Assembly (NCBI RefSeq): GCF_950295315.1
Contig: NC_080185.1
Span: forward strand, 47,597,237 to 47,661,236
Origin: Erinaceus europaeus
Taxonomy: Eukaryota > Chordata > Mammalia > Eulipotyphla > Erinaceidae
Reading direction: 5' to 3'
Length of the DNA stretch: 64,000 bases
The notes under the pieces are model-generated. The model made no database searches. It saw only the letters and a list, made by a program, of their open reading frames with translations, and was not told the DNA's origin. Below are positions 21,736-33,020 of this stretch, piece by piece (within the stretch, counting starts at the first letter, position 1; each line of letters begins with the position of its first letter). The position numbers were made by a program, and so were the translations under genes.

Positions 21736-23079
21736 TACCCCTTCCATGAAGTGCACCCACCAGCAGGTCCAGAAATTTCTTCAGACCTTGTGGTTGCAAT
21801 GTTGTAACATTCCCATTGATTTTTTGTTGCTTTAGCTCGTTGTTTCTGAGCTTGACTTTTCAGTCGATGTTACTCCATGGCCATGCCCCAAGAAATGCTT
21901 TAAATCTCAAATTTATATGTAGTTCATTGACTAAGCTCCAGTCATCTGTAGGCAATTGTCTTCTCTATAGTTCCACTGGAAATTGAATGAGCAGTTCAAC
22001 TATCATATCCAAAATTGATCTTTTTTTTTTTTACCTTACACCAAATCTTCACTTGTCATGTACTTTTTTTTTTAAATAAATGGTATCTTTATTTACTTAT
22101 TGCCCAGACAAGGCTAATTGGCATCATTTTTATTACCTTTTTATGTGCTCCACATCTCATCATTTATAAAATCACACCAGACCTATCTTCAAAGTATATC
22201 CAGGCTAAGCATTTCTTTCATAGTGCAAACCACTCTTATCTATTGGCAAGGGTTCCCTAATTCTTCTCTCTGCATCCACCTCATACCCATTTAGTTTATT
22301 GTCAATGCATCCAGAATAATATTTAAAACTTGACTGTTTTCACATGTTCCCCTGATCAAAACCTTTCAATAGCTGCTCAACTCGCTCAGGACCATGTGTA
22401 GAGTGATAAAAAAAAAAACTGCAGTGAGTTTTTCTATATACAGGGGGAGTAAAGTATCATTCATGTCTCAGGATTGAGAAATAAGCTTAATTACACCATT
22501 AATAGTGAGAGAAAAGAGGAGATATGGAGTGGTAGATTCACAGTGTATGTGTCACAATGAGGTTCTGCCAAATATCACTGGAATGTCTCCCAGGGAGTCT
22601 CTCTAATCTCTTGCTTGGACCACTCTATATATTGGGTATATGTGCACATACCAATGTCAAGTATAAACATCTGTAAGGGTATACATAAACATCTTAGGGA
22701 CATGCATAATTGAATTATCTCTCTTCTAGTATGTAGACCATTCTGTATCAGACTTGTTATCTCCAATTCTAGTGATTGTATCAGATCCTATGTTTATTCT
22801 GAAAATCCTGACCTTATCCCAAAGATGTAGGCATAATTCAGGGATATTAGATAATTCCTCTGTTAATCTGAAGGTCTCTTGACCTATTATTTGTGTTTAC
22901 CCTGATATTAGTCAAACATCATGAAGGTCATAGACAGAACTCTAATAGTGATAGAAAAGAGTTTCTGTCATGTCTTGTATAATACATAGCTGTTAATAAT
23001 TAAGAAAAAATGTTCATCAGAAAAATATCAGCGATTATAATTCAAGGGTCTATCATAAATAACATAAAGTAATCTATGA
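21736..23079. other. Single-copy DNA, faint L2
   Basis: 22300-22400 ('ccctgatcaaaacctttcaatagctgctcaactcgctcagg') recalls L2. No coding signal. Confidence 0.4.
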
Positions 23080-23545
23080 GGCACTGCACACACTTCCTCC
23101 TGCCTCTCTGATCTTTCCTCTTCTTATTTTATTCCTTGCTCACATTTCTCCAGTGACACAAACCTCCTAGTCACAACCACCAGACACTATTACTCTTCAA
23201 TACCATTATACTTACTAGTCATCTTCGTAAAACACTTTGTATTTAATTATCTACATGCCCCCATCCTTTTACTGTGGTCCTTCTTCAGAAGCTTCTTGAC
23301 TGTTATTTCTAAAATAGCCTCTTTCCTGCACTTCACCTGTCACTTGGCTCTGACTTTTTTTTTAATGCCTCTTATTATTACCTACCGTATTTTGCTTGTT
23401 TAAACATGATCTGTTTCCATGACTGGAATGTAAGTATCTGAATACAATATTTGTCTAGCCATCCACTGGTATATCCCAAATATCTAACTCATAACTCAAC
23501 AACTCCTTTTTGAGTAAATGAGTGACTGCTGAATGAATCACTAAA
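23080..23545 (+). mobile_element. L2 (ancient LINE-2) 3' end
   Basis: The closing part, 'gactggaatgtaagtatctgaatacaatatttgtctag ... ctcaacaactcctttttgagtaaatgag ... tgaatgaatca', follows the L2 3' order (tissue of '...aatgtaagctcc...', '...tatccc...', '...gaatgaatga'). Heavily decayed. Confidence 0.6.
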
Positions 23546-24255
23546 TGGAGGTAACATAGTTTGAGGGAAGAAATGAAACATATCCTCAAAGGTACAGTGT
23601 CATTCTAAAATTTGGTTCATAATCTCATCTCAATATTTGTGTAAAAGATCCAGCTATTTTCTTTTCAAAGAATATAGTCACTTGGAAGTCACATGTTATG
23701 CAGTGAATATGATCCATAGAATTGTAGTTTTTATTTAAATTAATAGATGAGGTTATTTTGAAATATTGTGTAGTAACCTGCCTAAGTATTTTTCAAACCC
23801 ATATGTCACTAAATGACTGCAAAAATATGAAAATTAGTATGAACTTTTGATATTTAATTTTCCTGAAATTTATTCTATGGGATGGCTATTAGACATTATT
23901 TGCTTGTTGTCTAATCTGCTGCTGGGACTTAACTTTCTAATTTTATTAAGGTTTGATGTGAGGACATACATGTGTACCCTCTGATTTTCTGTTAATAATG
24001 TGTTTGTTCATTATGTGTTTGTTCCTATAACAGTATTATCAAGACACAAACTGAGAAAGATTGTGATGTTATGGGAGAAATCAAGTAAAAAAGACCTATA
24101 TTTGAAATCATGAAAAGCCTACTTTGTTTTACTGAATTTATGGATAAAATGCTTCCTTCCTTTTCTTTCTTTTTTAAAAAACTACATTTGCCATATTCAA
24201 AAAAGTAAAGTGTTCAATACTAAAGAGCAGTATGATATAGTGGAAACTGATTCTT
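23546..24255. other. Single-copy DNA, no gene seen
   Basis: AT-rich, no repeat or coding signal recognised. Confidence 0.5.
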
Positions 24256-25085
24256 TTTAAAAAAAAAATTTATGAAATGGAAACACTGATGAGAACATAG
24301 GATAAGAGTGGTAAAATTCCACACAATTCCCACCACCAGAACTCCGTATCCCATTCTCTTCCCTGATAGCTTTCCTATTCTTTAACTCTCTGGGAGTATG
24401 GACCCAGGGTCATCATGATGTGCAAAAGGTGGAAGGTCTAGCTTCTGTAATTGCTTCCCCATTGAACATGGGTGTTGACAGGTCTATCCATATTCCCAGC
24501 TTGTCTCTCTCTTCCCCTAGTGGGGCAGAGCTCTTGGGAAGTGGGGCTCCAGGACACATTGGTGGGGTCGTCTGCCCAGGTTGGCATCATGGTAGCATCT
24601 GGAACCTCGTGGCTGAAAAAAGAGCTAAAGCATAAAGCAGAACAAATTGTTGACTGATCATGAACCTTAAGGCAGGGACATTGCAGATGAAGATTTGGTG
24701 TCTCCATTTTGGAAATAGCTAGTAGGTCTATTTTAGGTACATTCCAAAGGCCCATGACTTTATTAGTTTTTGTCTGTGCCTGACATCTGATTTGCAGTTG
24801 GACCCAGCTTATTGTCTGAGGAGATGATGTCATGGCTGGAAAAAGGGCTAGAAAGCTGGATCAGGGAAGAGAGTAGCTCCCAAATATGGGAAAGGTATAT
24901 AAATATTGTTGACTGTAAACCCCATTGATTTGATCTGGGGCCCATATTCAGTATAGGAGCCTATGTAACCTCTGCATCCTTGTAGATCTGAGCTCGCATT
25001 CTGTGGTAACGAGTAGGAACGTTTCAGGTTGTACCAATTTCAGAACCCATCTTCCTCAGGTGGTAGATAGATTCTTATGTAGGCT
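24256..25085 (-). mobile_element. L1 3' UTR, long-UTR family, 5'-truncated
   Basis: Reversed tail 'tttttaaaaaaaaaatttatgaaatgg' then the standard UTR blocks in order ('cccaccaccagaactccgtatccc', 'tatggacccagggtcatcatg', 'ggagatgatgtcatggctgg', 'tctgaggtggtagatag'-like end). About 0.83 kb, young in appearance. Confidence 0.88.
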
Positions 25086-25129
25086 CCGTTACTAAATGAT
25101 TTTGATGAGCTCATTTCCCCTATCAGGGC

Positions 25130-25171
25130 TTTGATTTTCTTTCTTTCTTCTTTTTTTCCTTCCTTCCTTTT

Positions 25172-25202
<31 letters not shown>

Positions 25203-25212
25203 CTCTATCTTT
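25130..25212. repeat. (CTTT)n tract
   Basis: TTTC/CTTT tetranucleotide array with impure left end. Confidence 0.9.
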
Positions 25213-25955
25213 TTTTGTGAAAAGGGTATTAGACTAGAAATTTTAAATGTTTCAATCTTAATAACTTGATATTCTATGAACGTGGTTTTAAGGTCTGCTC
25301 TCTGAGATTAGGGATATCAGTTGTCATAAGATTATTTTATCTCCATAATTATTGAATCTTGATAATGAGTACATGACACTCCAATATACCATATTACTAC
25401 CTTATGTTTGAACATTCTCACAATAGTAAACTTAGAAATATAATTACGGGAATATTTGACTTCAGATAACATACTACAGTAAAAAATAATCTTGTTAAAT
25501 ACATTTTGTGTCTGTTATTTTCCTTCCATTGTTTTAGCTAACATACTCATAGAAAATGGCAGTCTCTACTACATTATTCCAGTGTAGTTTTCAGGTTACG
25601 GTGGCAACGGTCAGAGTAGATTTAAAATTTTATCCACATTATAACTGTGATGATCTCTCAGGGGATAATGCACAGAACTTGAATGCATTAGGGCTCAAAA
25701 GTTCAGTCCCTAGCAATATATATGCTGAAGTACATGGTCTGACCACTCTCCCCCATCCCTCTCTCACCATCACTCGTGAAACAAATAACCCACTTAAAAT
25801 ATGTCCCTCATGTACACATTTTCATATTGAGGGTATTCATTGATCAGGATACCAGTAAATAAATTTTGCAAACATAATACAATTTGTACTAATTTAGCAA
25901 CTCACAACACATATTTAGATTTGCTTAGTCATTTGAAAATAATTCTTTACTTTGC
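25213..25955. other. Single-copy DNA with a possible old SINE
   Basis: 25655-25790 ('gatctctcaggggataatgcacagaacttgaatgcattagggctc') may be a decayed SINE. No gene. Confidence 0.4.
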
Positions 25956-26475
25956 ATTTTATTTATTTATCCATATTTTTATTGATTTAATAATGACTGA
26001 CAAGCCCATTGGATAAAAGGGGTACAATTTCACACAGTTCCCACCACCAAAGTTCTGCATCCCAACCCCTCCATTGGCAGCTTTCTTATTCTTTATCCCA
26101 CTGGGAGCATGGACCCAGGATCATTATAGGTTGCAGAAAGTGGAAGGTTTGGCTTCTGTAATTGCTTTTCTGCTGGATATGAGCATTGACTGGTTGATCC
26201 ATACTCCCCTGTCTCTCTCTTTCCCTAGTGGGGCAGGCCTCTGGAGAGGTGGGGTTCTAGGACACATTGGTGAGGTCTTCTGTCCAGTGAAGTCAGGTTG
26301 GTGTCATGGTAGCATCTGCAATTTGGTAGTTGAGAAAGCATTATATATAAAGCAGAATAAATTGTTTAATAATCAGGAATCTAGAGGCAACAGTATAGCA
26401 GATGAGATCTGAGGTCTCCATTTTGGAAAAGGCTAGTAGGTCTATTTTAGATACATTTCAAGGAGCCCATGACAG
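25956..26475 (-). mobile_element. L1 3' UTR, 5'-truncated
   Basis: Reversed tail 'tatttatttatccatatttttattgattt' at left, then UTR blocks to 'aggtctattttagatacatttcaaggagcccatgac'. Confidence 0.85.
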
Positions 26476-26569
26476 CAAGTGGTTCTTAAACCCAAGCATC
26501 TTTCTCTTGCCATTTCATGCATTGTCTTGGTATAATGCAGCATACTACTTTGCATCTAAAAACCTGTTG

Positions 26570-26780
26570 TTGGGGCCAGTGGTTGCAAACTTGATTGAAT
26601 ACGCATGTTACAATGCATAAGAACCTGAGTTTAAACACCCAGGCCCCACCTGCAGAAGAAAAGCTCTGTGAGTGGTGAAGTAGTATAGCAGGTGTGTGTG
26701 TGTATCACCTCTTTCCTTCTTGATTTCTGACCATCTCTATCCAGTAAATAAATAAAGGTAATCAAAAAATAAAAGAAAAC
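26570..26780 (+). mobile_element. tRNA-derived SINE, plus strand
   Basis: Head 'ggggccagtggttgcaaacttgattgaatacgcatg' with B-box-like 'gagtttaaacacc', middle 'ccccacctgcagaagaaaagctctgtgagtggtgaag', tail 'tctctatccagtaaataaataaagg'. No AAC stretch: this is the second SINE form (compare 51029-51240 and 59387-59582). Confidence 0.85.
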
Positions 26781-26799
26781 TGTTGTCTAATGTTAAGCA

Positions 26800-27245
26800 A
26801 TAACAGATTCATTTCCCCATTTCAACTATTTTCTAACTGTGAGACCTTTAGAAAGCCATTTACAATTTCTGATGATTTTTTGGTAAAGTAGGAATATCAA
26901 AAGTGGCATCTAGGGGGCCGGGTGGTAGTGCAGCGGATTAAGTGCACATGGAACAAAATAAGAGGACCATGGCACAAGGATCCCAGTTTGAGTCCCTGGC
27001 TTCCCACCTGCAGGGGGGTCGCTTCACAAGCAGTGAAGCAGGTCTGCAGGTGTCTTTCTCTCCCTCTCTCTGTCTTCCATTCCTCTCTTGATTTCTCTCT
27101 GTCCTATCCAACAATGACAATAACAATGACAATAACAACAATAAACAAGGGCAACAAAAAAGGGGAAAAAGTGGCATCTGTATCATGGGGTTATTGTGAG
27201 AACTAAAAAGTATGGGATATCATTAAACACGATGAACAGTTTAAA
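26800..27245 (+). mobile_element. MIR, split by a young SINE
   Basis: 'ttctaactgtgagacctttagaaagccatttacaatttctgatgattttttgg' and, beyond the SINE, 'gtatcatggggttattgtgagaactaaaaagtatggg' form one MIR in the right order, interrupted at 26912-27166. Confidence 0.75.
26899..27179 (+). mobile_element. Young tRNA-derived SINE with AAC-type tail
   Basis: Clean head (ggggccgggtggtagtgcag, cggattaagtgcacatgg) with A- and B-box-like parts, 'ctgcaggtgtctttctctccc', 'gtcctatccaacaatgacaat', and a purine tail. Flanked by aaaagtggcatct at 26899-26911 and 27167-27179. It is the best-preserved head in the window and shows the tRNA-like orientation of the family. Confidence 0.95.
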
Positions 27246-27615
27246 TTAGTAATGTTATTGTGCCACTGTTGTTTTTTTGTCATTTAACTACTTTAATCAT
27301 TAGAAAATTATGTGGAGGAATTAAAAAGAAATGAGAAAAATATTACTTGTTGATTTTCACTGTAATCATTTAATAAATACTTATTGACTCTCTGCTATAT
27401 TCTAGGAACCAAATTGATAGAGCAAGTAAGGCAGTTTTGCATGAGGACATTGAATACAAAGGAGAGAAGTAGGCATGCAATAACTTAGTGTCAGTACTGA
27501 ATATAAAGGTGTGACAGAGTATGTAGCGCTCCTATACTGAGAAATAAGGGAGGTAGAAAGCAAAACAAAAATAAAACCTGTGAGCTGTCATCAGTTAGGA
27601 AATCACTGGCATATT
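27246..27615. other. Single-copy DNA, old repeat relic
   Basis: 27360-27500 resembles the old relic at 14285-14430. No gene. Confidence 0.4.
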
Positions 27616-28380
27616 TTTCTTTTTCTTTTTATTAGTGATTTAGTATCGATATGCAAAATTATAAGATAACAGGGGCATAACTCCATTAACGTTGCCACCA
27701 CCAGAGTTTTGTGTCTTTATGCCCTCTGTTGGAAATGGCAGTAGTTCTCCCATGGTGGTTTACTTTGTATCTATATCTACTATATCTATACCTATATCTA
27801 TTCTATATTCCTGACTTCACTTCCTTTCTAAGTCACATGGATACATATTATTATTTATGAGTTTCCCCCTCCACCTTTCTCCTCTCCACTAAGGGAAACA
27901 GGATCTGGCTTCCTCTAATGTTTTCCAGATTCGTTCTGCTTTCTATGATTGTACAAATACATGATTCTTGGTGGCCAACACTTTGGGTCCTGGTAGAATT
28001 GAGATTCAGAGCACTTTGGTCTTCTTCTCCTATTATTTATGCCTCTGGGAGTATCATCAAAGTTTTTACTGGGGTGCCGAAGGTGAGATTTCTGGCTTCT
28101 GTAGTTGTTTCTCCACTGCACATGGATGTTGGCAGGTTGATTCATATCCTCAGCCTGTTTCTATCTTTCTCTACTAGAATAGGGATCTGGAAACATGAGG
28201 TTTCAGGATACATTGATGAGGTTATCTTCCCAGGGAGGTCAGAATGGGGTCATAATAGCATTTGCAACATGATGGCTGAAAGGTAGTAAGATATAAAGCA
28301 GGAGAAAATGTTTAATAAACAGGAACCAAAAAGTAGTAATAGAACAAATAAGAATAGGGACATTAGGAAGAACTAGGAAT
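27616..28380 (-). mobile_element. Older L1 3' UTR, left part
   Basis: Tail 'tttttattagtgatttag', then a divergent version of the UTR also found at 5391-6060 ('aacaggggcataactccattaacg', 'agttctcccatggtggtttac'). It continues, after the 4.6-kb insertion at 28381-33020, at 33021-33690 (compare the order in 34572-35772). Confidence 0.75.
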
Positions 28381-29544
28381 TTTTTTTTATGAAAAGGAAG
28401 CACTGATAACACCAAAGGATAAGAGGGGTACAACTCCACACAGTCCCCACCACCAGAACTCCGTATCACATCCCCTCCCCTGATAGCTTTCATATTCTTT
28501 AACCCTCTGGGAGTATGGACACAAGTTTATTGTGGTATGCAGAAGGTTCAAGGTCTGGCTTCAGTAATTGCTTCCCTGCTGAACTTGGGCGTTGACAGGT
28601 CGATCCATACTCCCAGCCTGCCTCTTTCTTTCCCTAGTAGGGTAGGGCTCTGGGGAACTGGAGCTCCAGGACATATTAGTGGGGTTGTCTGTCCAGGGAA
28701 GTCTGGTCGGCATCATGCTAGCATCTGGAACCTGGTGGTTGAAAAGAGAGTTAACATACAAAGTCAAACAAATTGTTGAATAATCATGGAATAGTGCAGA
28801 TGAAGAGTTGGGGGGGGGGTCCTCCATTTTGCAGATAGCTGATAGGCATATTTCCAAAGGGCCTGTGGCTATACTAGTTTTTTTTTTCCTTTTTCTTTTT
28901 ACCCCTGAGTCTGAAATCTGATATACCAGTGGATCCAAGTTATTGTCTGGGGAGATGATGTCATGGCTGGGAAAAGGACCAGAAAGCTGGACCAAGGAAG
29001 AGAGTAGCTCCCTAATATGGGAAAGGGGTACAAATAATGTTGACTGTAAACACCATCAATGTGATATGATCTGTGGCCCATAATTAGCTATGTGACCTCT
29101 GCATCCTTCTAGATCTGAGCTCACATCCTGTGGTCATGAGTAGGAACATTCCATGCTGCCCCAATATTGACCCATCTTCCTGAGGTGTAGCATAGAGTAT
29201 GTTGTCCCTTCTCCTTTTGGAGGATGGAACATTATCTACCATTGTTGATCCAAGTTGGGAGCTAATCCTATGGGGGCCCACAGAGGGGTCTGTTTTGTTG
29301 TTCCTGATAGAAATGACCAGTAACAATGGGAAGAGGGATTTATTCGAGGTCTAGACCCATCAAGTCTGTTTGGGAATCTCAGGACTTCCGGAATAGGGTC
29401 CCAGCTGGTGGGGAGGCCTGATAGTGACTAAAAAGTCATCGTTAAAGTACGCCAGTTGCTTTCCTTTATTCAGCTTCTGCAGTCCTTGCTTTGATAAAGG
29501 TTAGCTTTTGAGTGAGTGAGAGAAGTGTAATAGGAAATAAGTAG

Positions 29545-29912
29545 GTTTTTTTTTCTTGTTCTTGTCTTCTTTTCTTCCTTCCTCCTTCTTTTGCTTTCTG
29601 ATTTCACTGATACTCATTTGTGAATTATTTTGGGGAAAAAAATCTGACTCAGAGTGGACTTTCTGTGTGTGTCTCTCTTCTCTGTTTCTTTTTCTCCTCT
29701 TGTTACTCCTAGAATTTTCAGTGGACAGTAGATTTGCATAATTTTCTACTCTAGCTTTCCCTTTTCTCCTTTCTCTTTCTTTCGGGTTTGGTTGCTATTT
29801 TTTCTTGGCCTGGAGGTGTTGTTCAGCTAACTGGTATTGGTTAAACTGCATAAATCCTTCTTCAGTTACTTTTGTTGTAATTTCTGAGGTTGGTGACTGC
29901 GTTTGACCCAGT
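29545..29912 (+). repeat. Inverted copy of L1 5' UTR segment (left arm)
   Basis: This interval is the complement of about 31795-32195 with scattered changes: 'cttttgctttctgatttcactgatactc', 'aattattttggggaaaaaaatctgactc', 'agtggacagtagatttgcataatt', 'ggttgctattttttcttggcctggagg' each have their partner there. The (CA)n of the right arm is only 'gtgtgtgtc' here. Its ends are sharp joins to 3' UTR (29545) and ORF2 (29912). Confidence 0.88.
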
Positions 29913-30690
29913 GGTTCTTAAGCAGTATGTTGTTGAGTTTTCAAATTCTGTGACTTTTAGTAATCTTCTGTTTGTTGTTGAATGTTAGCTTTACTCCACT
30001 GTGGTCTGTGAAGATATTTAGGATGATTTCAATGCTCTTGAACTTGTTGATACTGTCTTTGTGGCCTAACATGTTGTCTGTACTTGAGTATGTGCTGTGT
30101 GGATTTGAAAAGAATGTGTATTCCAGTTTTTGTGAGTGAAGAACTCTCAAAATGTCCAGGAGGTCTAGTCTTTCCATCTCTTCATTTAATTACCTTGTTT
30201 CTTTTTTGATTCTCTGCTTCATTGATCTGCCTAAATGTGGGAGTGCAGTGTTAAATTCTCCCACTATTATTGTATCACTATTGAAGTATTTTTGTAGTTT
30301 TTTCAGTAGGTGTTTGATGTATTTAGATGGTCCCTCATTGGGTGCATAGTTGTTAATAATTGTTAAAGTTTCTTGGCTGACTGGTCCTCTGATCATTATG
30401 TAATGGCCTTACCTATCTTTTATTAATTTATTTAATTTAAAGTCTATTGTGTCAGAGATGAGAATGGCTGTTCCTGCCTTTTTTGTGGTCCATTATCCTG
30501 CAGGATAGTTTTCCATCCTTTCACTTTTAAGCCTGTGTTTGTCTTGTTTGGTCAGGTGAGATTCTTGCAAGCAGCATATCGTTGGGTTATGTTTTCTGAT
30601 CCATCCTCCCACTCTGTGCTTTTTGATGGGTGAATTTAAGCCATTGACATTTATTGATATTATGGATTTAATGTATTGTAGTGCCACTGT
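29913..30690 (-). pseudogene. L1 ORF2 N-terminal/endonuclease part, pseudogene
   Basis: Starts MALQYIKSIISINVNGLNSP (30687), has CCLQESHL, then SQETLTIINNYAPNEG (30396-30190), GEFN in place of GDFN, and MERLDLLDILRVLHSQ ... YSSTDNMLGHKDS ... FTDHSGVKLTFNN (30177-29941). Stops and a frameshift separate these parts. About 240 residues of the normal about 1,270 remain. No RT. Confidence 0.85.
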
Positions 30691-30749
30691 TCAACAAATT
30701 TTTATTTGCTCTGATATATGGCAAGTATTATAGTAATATTATTGTTTAT

Positions 30750-31703
30750 AAGAGGTCCTTTAGTACCTCTTTCAGGGCAGGCTTGTTGATAGTTGTCTCC
30801 TTTAACTGTTGTCTGTCTGAGAAGGTTTTGATCCCTCCATCTAGTTTTAATGAAAGTCTAGCAAGATATATTATCCTTGGTTGAAACCCTTTTTCATTCA
30901 GGGCTCAAAAGATATCTTGACATTCTCTTCTGGCATTTAGAATTTGAGTGGAGAAGTCTGCTGATAGTCTTATGGGTTTTCCCCTGTATGTGACTTTTTG
31001 CTTTTCTGTTGCTTTTTTTTTTTTTTTTTTTTTTGCTTTTCTCTTTATTCTTTTCATTGTAACTATGATGTGTCTTGGTGTCCTCAGGTCTGGGTTGATT
31101 CTGTTTGGGACTCACTGGGCCTCTTGAATAATGTCCTTTCTGTTGTTTATGTCTGGGAAGTTTTCTTTTATTATTTCCTCTAGAATGTTTACTTCCCCTT
31201 CCTCTCTTTCTCCCTTTGGTAGGCCAATTATATGAATGTTACTTCTTTTGAGATCATCCCATGTCTCTTTTGTTGTTTTCAGTGTCTCTCAATCTCTTTT
31301 TGAGCTCTCTTACCTCTTTCTTTGTTTTCTCTAGCTCATTCTCTGTCTGGCTAATTCTATTTTCTGCTTCTGTTAATCTGCTTTCCCTTCCTTCGACTTC
31401 TTTCTTCAGTTCAGTTATAGTATTAGCTTGTTCTGCTAATTGGTCTTTTAGCTCAGCTTTTTCTGCTTTCTTTTCTCTAATTATCTAAAAGTAGATTGTA
31501 TTTTCTTTGAGGGTCTCCTCTGTTGTTTCCCTGATTCTGATAGCCCTTTCCTCCATAGTTGTCTTCATTTCTGTGATTATTAGGTTTATTGTTGCTTGTA
31601 TAGTTTTCTTATCTATGTTTACTTCTGACTGATTTGGAGTTTCTTCTGGGCTCTTGTCTTGATTCATTGTGGTAGCAATTTTATGTGCTCTTGATTTAAC
31701 CAT
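30750..31703 (-). pseudogene. L1 ORF1 pseudogene
   Basis: ORF1 protein is the RNA-binding trimeric coiled-coil partner of ORF2. The likely start is Met at 31703 (MVKSRAHKIATTMNQDKSP). The N-terminal part runs to 31485, then after a stop continues with heptad-like Leu/Glu/Lys text (for example KKEVRELKKRLRDTENN) typical of the coiled coil, then the basic segment near 31115-30894 (SRLLHSNSKCQKRMSR). A T-run at 31013-31034 appears as poly-Lys. Broken by several stops. Confidence 0.75.
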
Positions 31704-32031
31704 TTTTTATTGATGTGTTTTTTTATTTTTCTGTTTGGTTGTTCTTCAGCTGTTGTGTTTTGAGTACAAGCCACGCTATACTAATGACTTTTATGACAAA
31801 TGCAGTCAACAACCTCAGAGATTACAACAATAGTAACTGAATAAGGATTGATGCAGTTCATCCAATACCGGTTAGCCAAATAATACCTCCAGTCCAAGAA
31901 AAAATAGCAATCAAATCCAAAAGAAAAAGAAAGAGAAAGGAAAAAAAGGGAAAGCAAGAATAGACAATTATACAAATCTACTGTCCACTATAAGTTTTAG
32001 GGATAGGAAGAGGAGAAAAGGAAGTAGAGAA

Positions 32032-32071
<40 letters not shown>

Positions 32072-33020
32072 CTACTTCGAGTCAGATTTCTTCCCCAAAA
32101 TAATTTACAAGTGAGCATTATTGAATTCAGAAAGCAAAAGAAGGGGGAAAGAAGAAAAGAAGAAAAAAAGAAAAAAAGGAAGAGCAGTGAAAGGAAAGAG
32201 GTTTTTTTTTTTTTTTTTAATTAACTAGGAGGAGGGTGAAGGGATTGTGGAGGGATTGTGTAGAGAGAAACAAGTTCCTGTCAGAATGGATAGGATACCC
32301 AGTCATCTATCAGTGGAAAAAACAACAACAGTTAATTTTGTTCAACCTGAAGAAGGAGTTGGGAAAAGGGACACGAGTATATAATAATAGTAATAATAAA
32401 ATAAATTGAGTACAAAACCCTAACAATCAGTCCAGTCTGCAGCTTGGACCTCTTTGCTCTCAGCCTGAGCAAAGACATCCAATTGTAAGAATTATCCCAA
32501 AACAAAACAAAACAAAAAAAACAACAACAAAACAAACAAACAATAAAACTCCAGGTAGTCCAGATAGTCTTTCCCAGGCAGGGATGAGACTCTGATTGGT
32601 CAGGTATTTTGTCACTCAAACAGACTTTCAGCCACTTAAAAACAAAGAGAAGTTAAACAAAATCGAAAAGGCTTGGAATGACACCCTTGATGAGCCTGGA
32701 ATCTTGATAAAGGAAATAGCTCACCAGGAAGCCTGCTAGAAGTGACTGTCCAGCCCCCTGGGGGCTGGTTCTGTGGTGGGGGGAAGCGGTAAGCTCAGAA
32801 ATAATCAAAAGATTTTCCTTTCTTTGTCCCCACTGGCCTTTGTTTGTCAGCCCAAGAGTGAGTTATGAGACTCTATTTTGCTGTCACTCTGAGCAGCCTG
32901 TGCTCACCCTCCTACAGACAGCCCAGTTTCCTACATTATCCAGAGAATCCAGGTTGCAAGCTGCTGCTTTTTTAAACTCAGGGCAGCTGCTGCTCTCAAG
33001 TCGCCATCTTGGCTCCACCC
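31704..33020 (-). promoter_or_regulatory. L1 5' UTR with YY1-type box at the 5' end
   Basis: About 1.3 kb precede ORF1. At the extreme 5' end (33003-33011) is gccatcttg, the complement of CAAGATGGC, the YY1-binding box that sets the start of human L1 transcription and occupies the same position here. It also contains a (CA)n at 32033-32069 and an A-rich tract at 32500-32555. Activity is inferred only. Confidence 0.65.
32033..32069. repeat. (CA)n microsatellite in L1 5' UTR
   Basis: About 18 CA units in the right arm of the inverted repeat; the left arm has only a few. Confidence 0.95.

Larger units (their letters stand above)
28381..33020 (-). mobile_element. LINE-1 with real 5' and 3' ends, RT region missing, internal inversion
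   Basis: Order on the minus strand: 5' UTR 33020 to about 31704; ORF1 region 31703 to about 30750; ORF2 start and endonuclease region about 30690-29913; an inverted copy of part of the 5' UTR, 29912-29545; 3' UTR 29544-28389; T-run 28381-28388 (tail reversed). The 5' terminus is GGGTGGAGCCAAGATGGC, like L1 5' ends with a YY1-type box. ORF2 stops at the codons for LNNILLK.HW, so RT and the C-terminal domain are gone. It interrupts an older L1 UTR. The flanks (gaactaggaatttt / gagatccaatttt) are only a weak candidate duplication. Confidence 0.8.

Noticed and set aside
25556..25843. 95-codon plus frame near single-copy DNA
   Set aside because: Overlaps a probable decayed SINE and shows no recognisable domain; likely chance.
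28537..28779. Recurring open frames of 60-140 codons (MQKVEGLASVIASPLNMG type) at many places
   Set aside because: They lie in the L1 3' UTR on the antisense strand. The same text recurs in each copy (24420, 53656 and others) because the repeat does, with no sign of selection.
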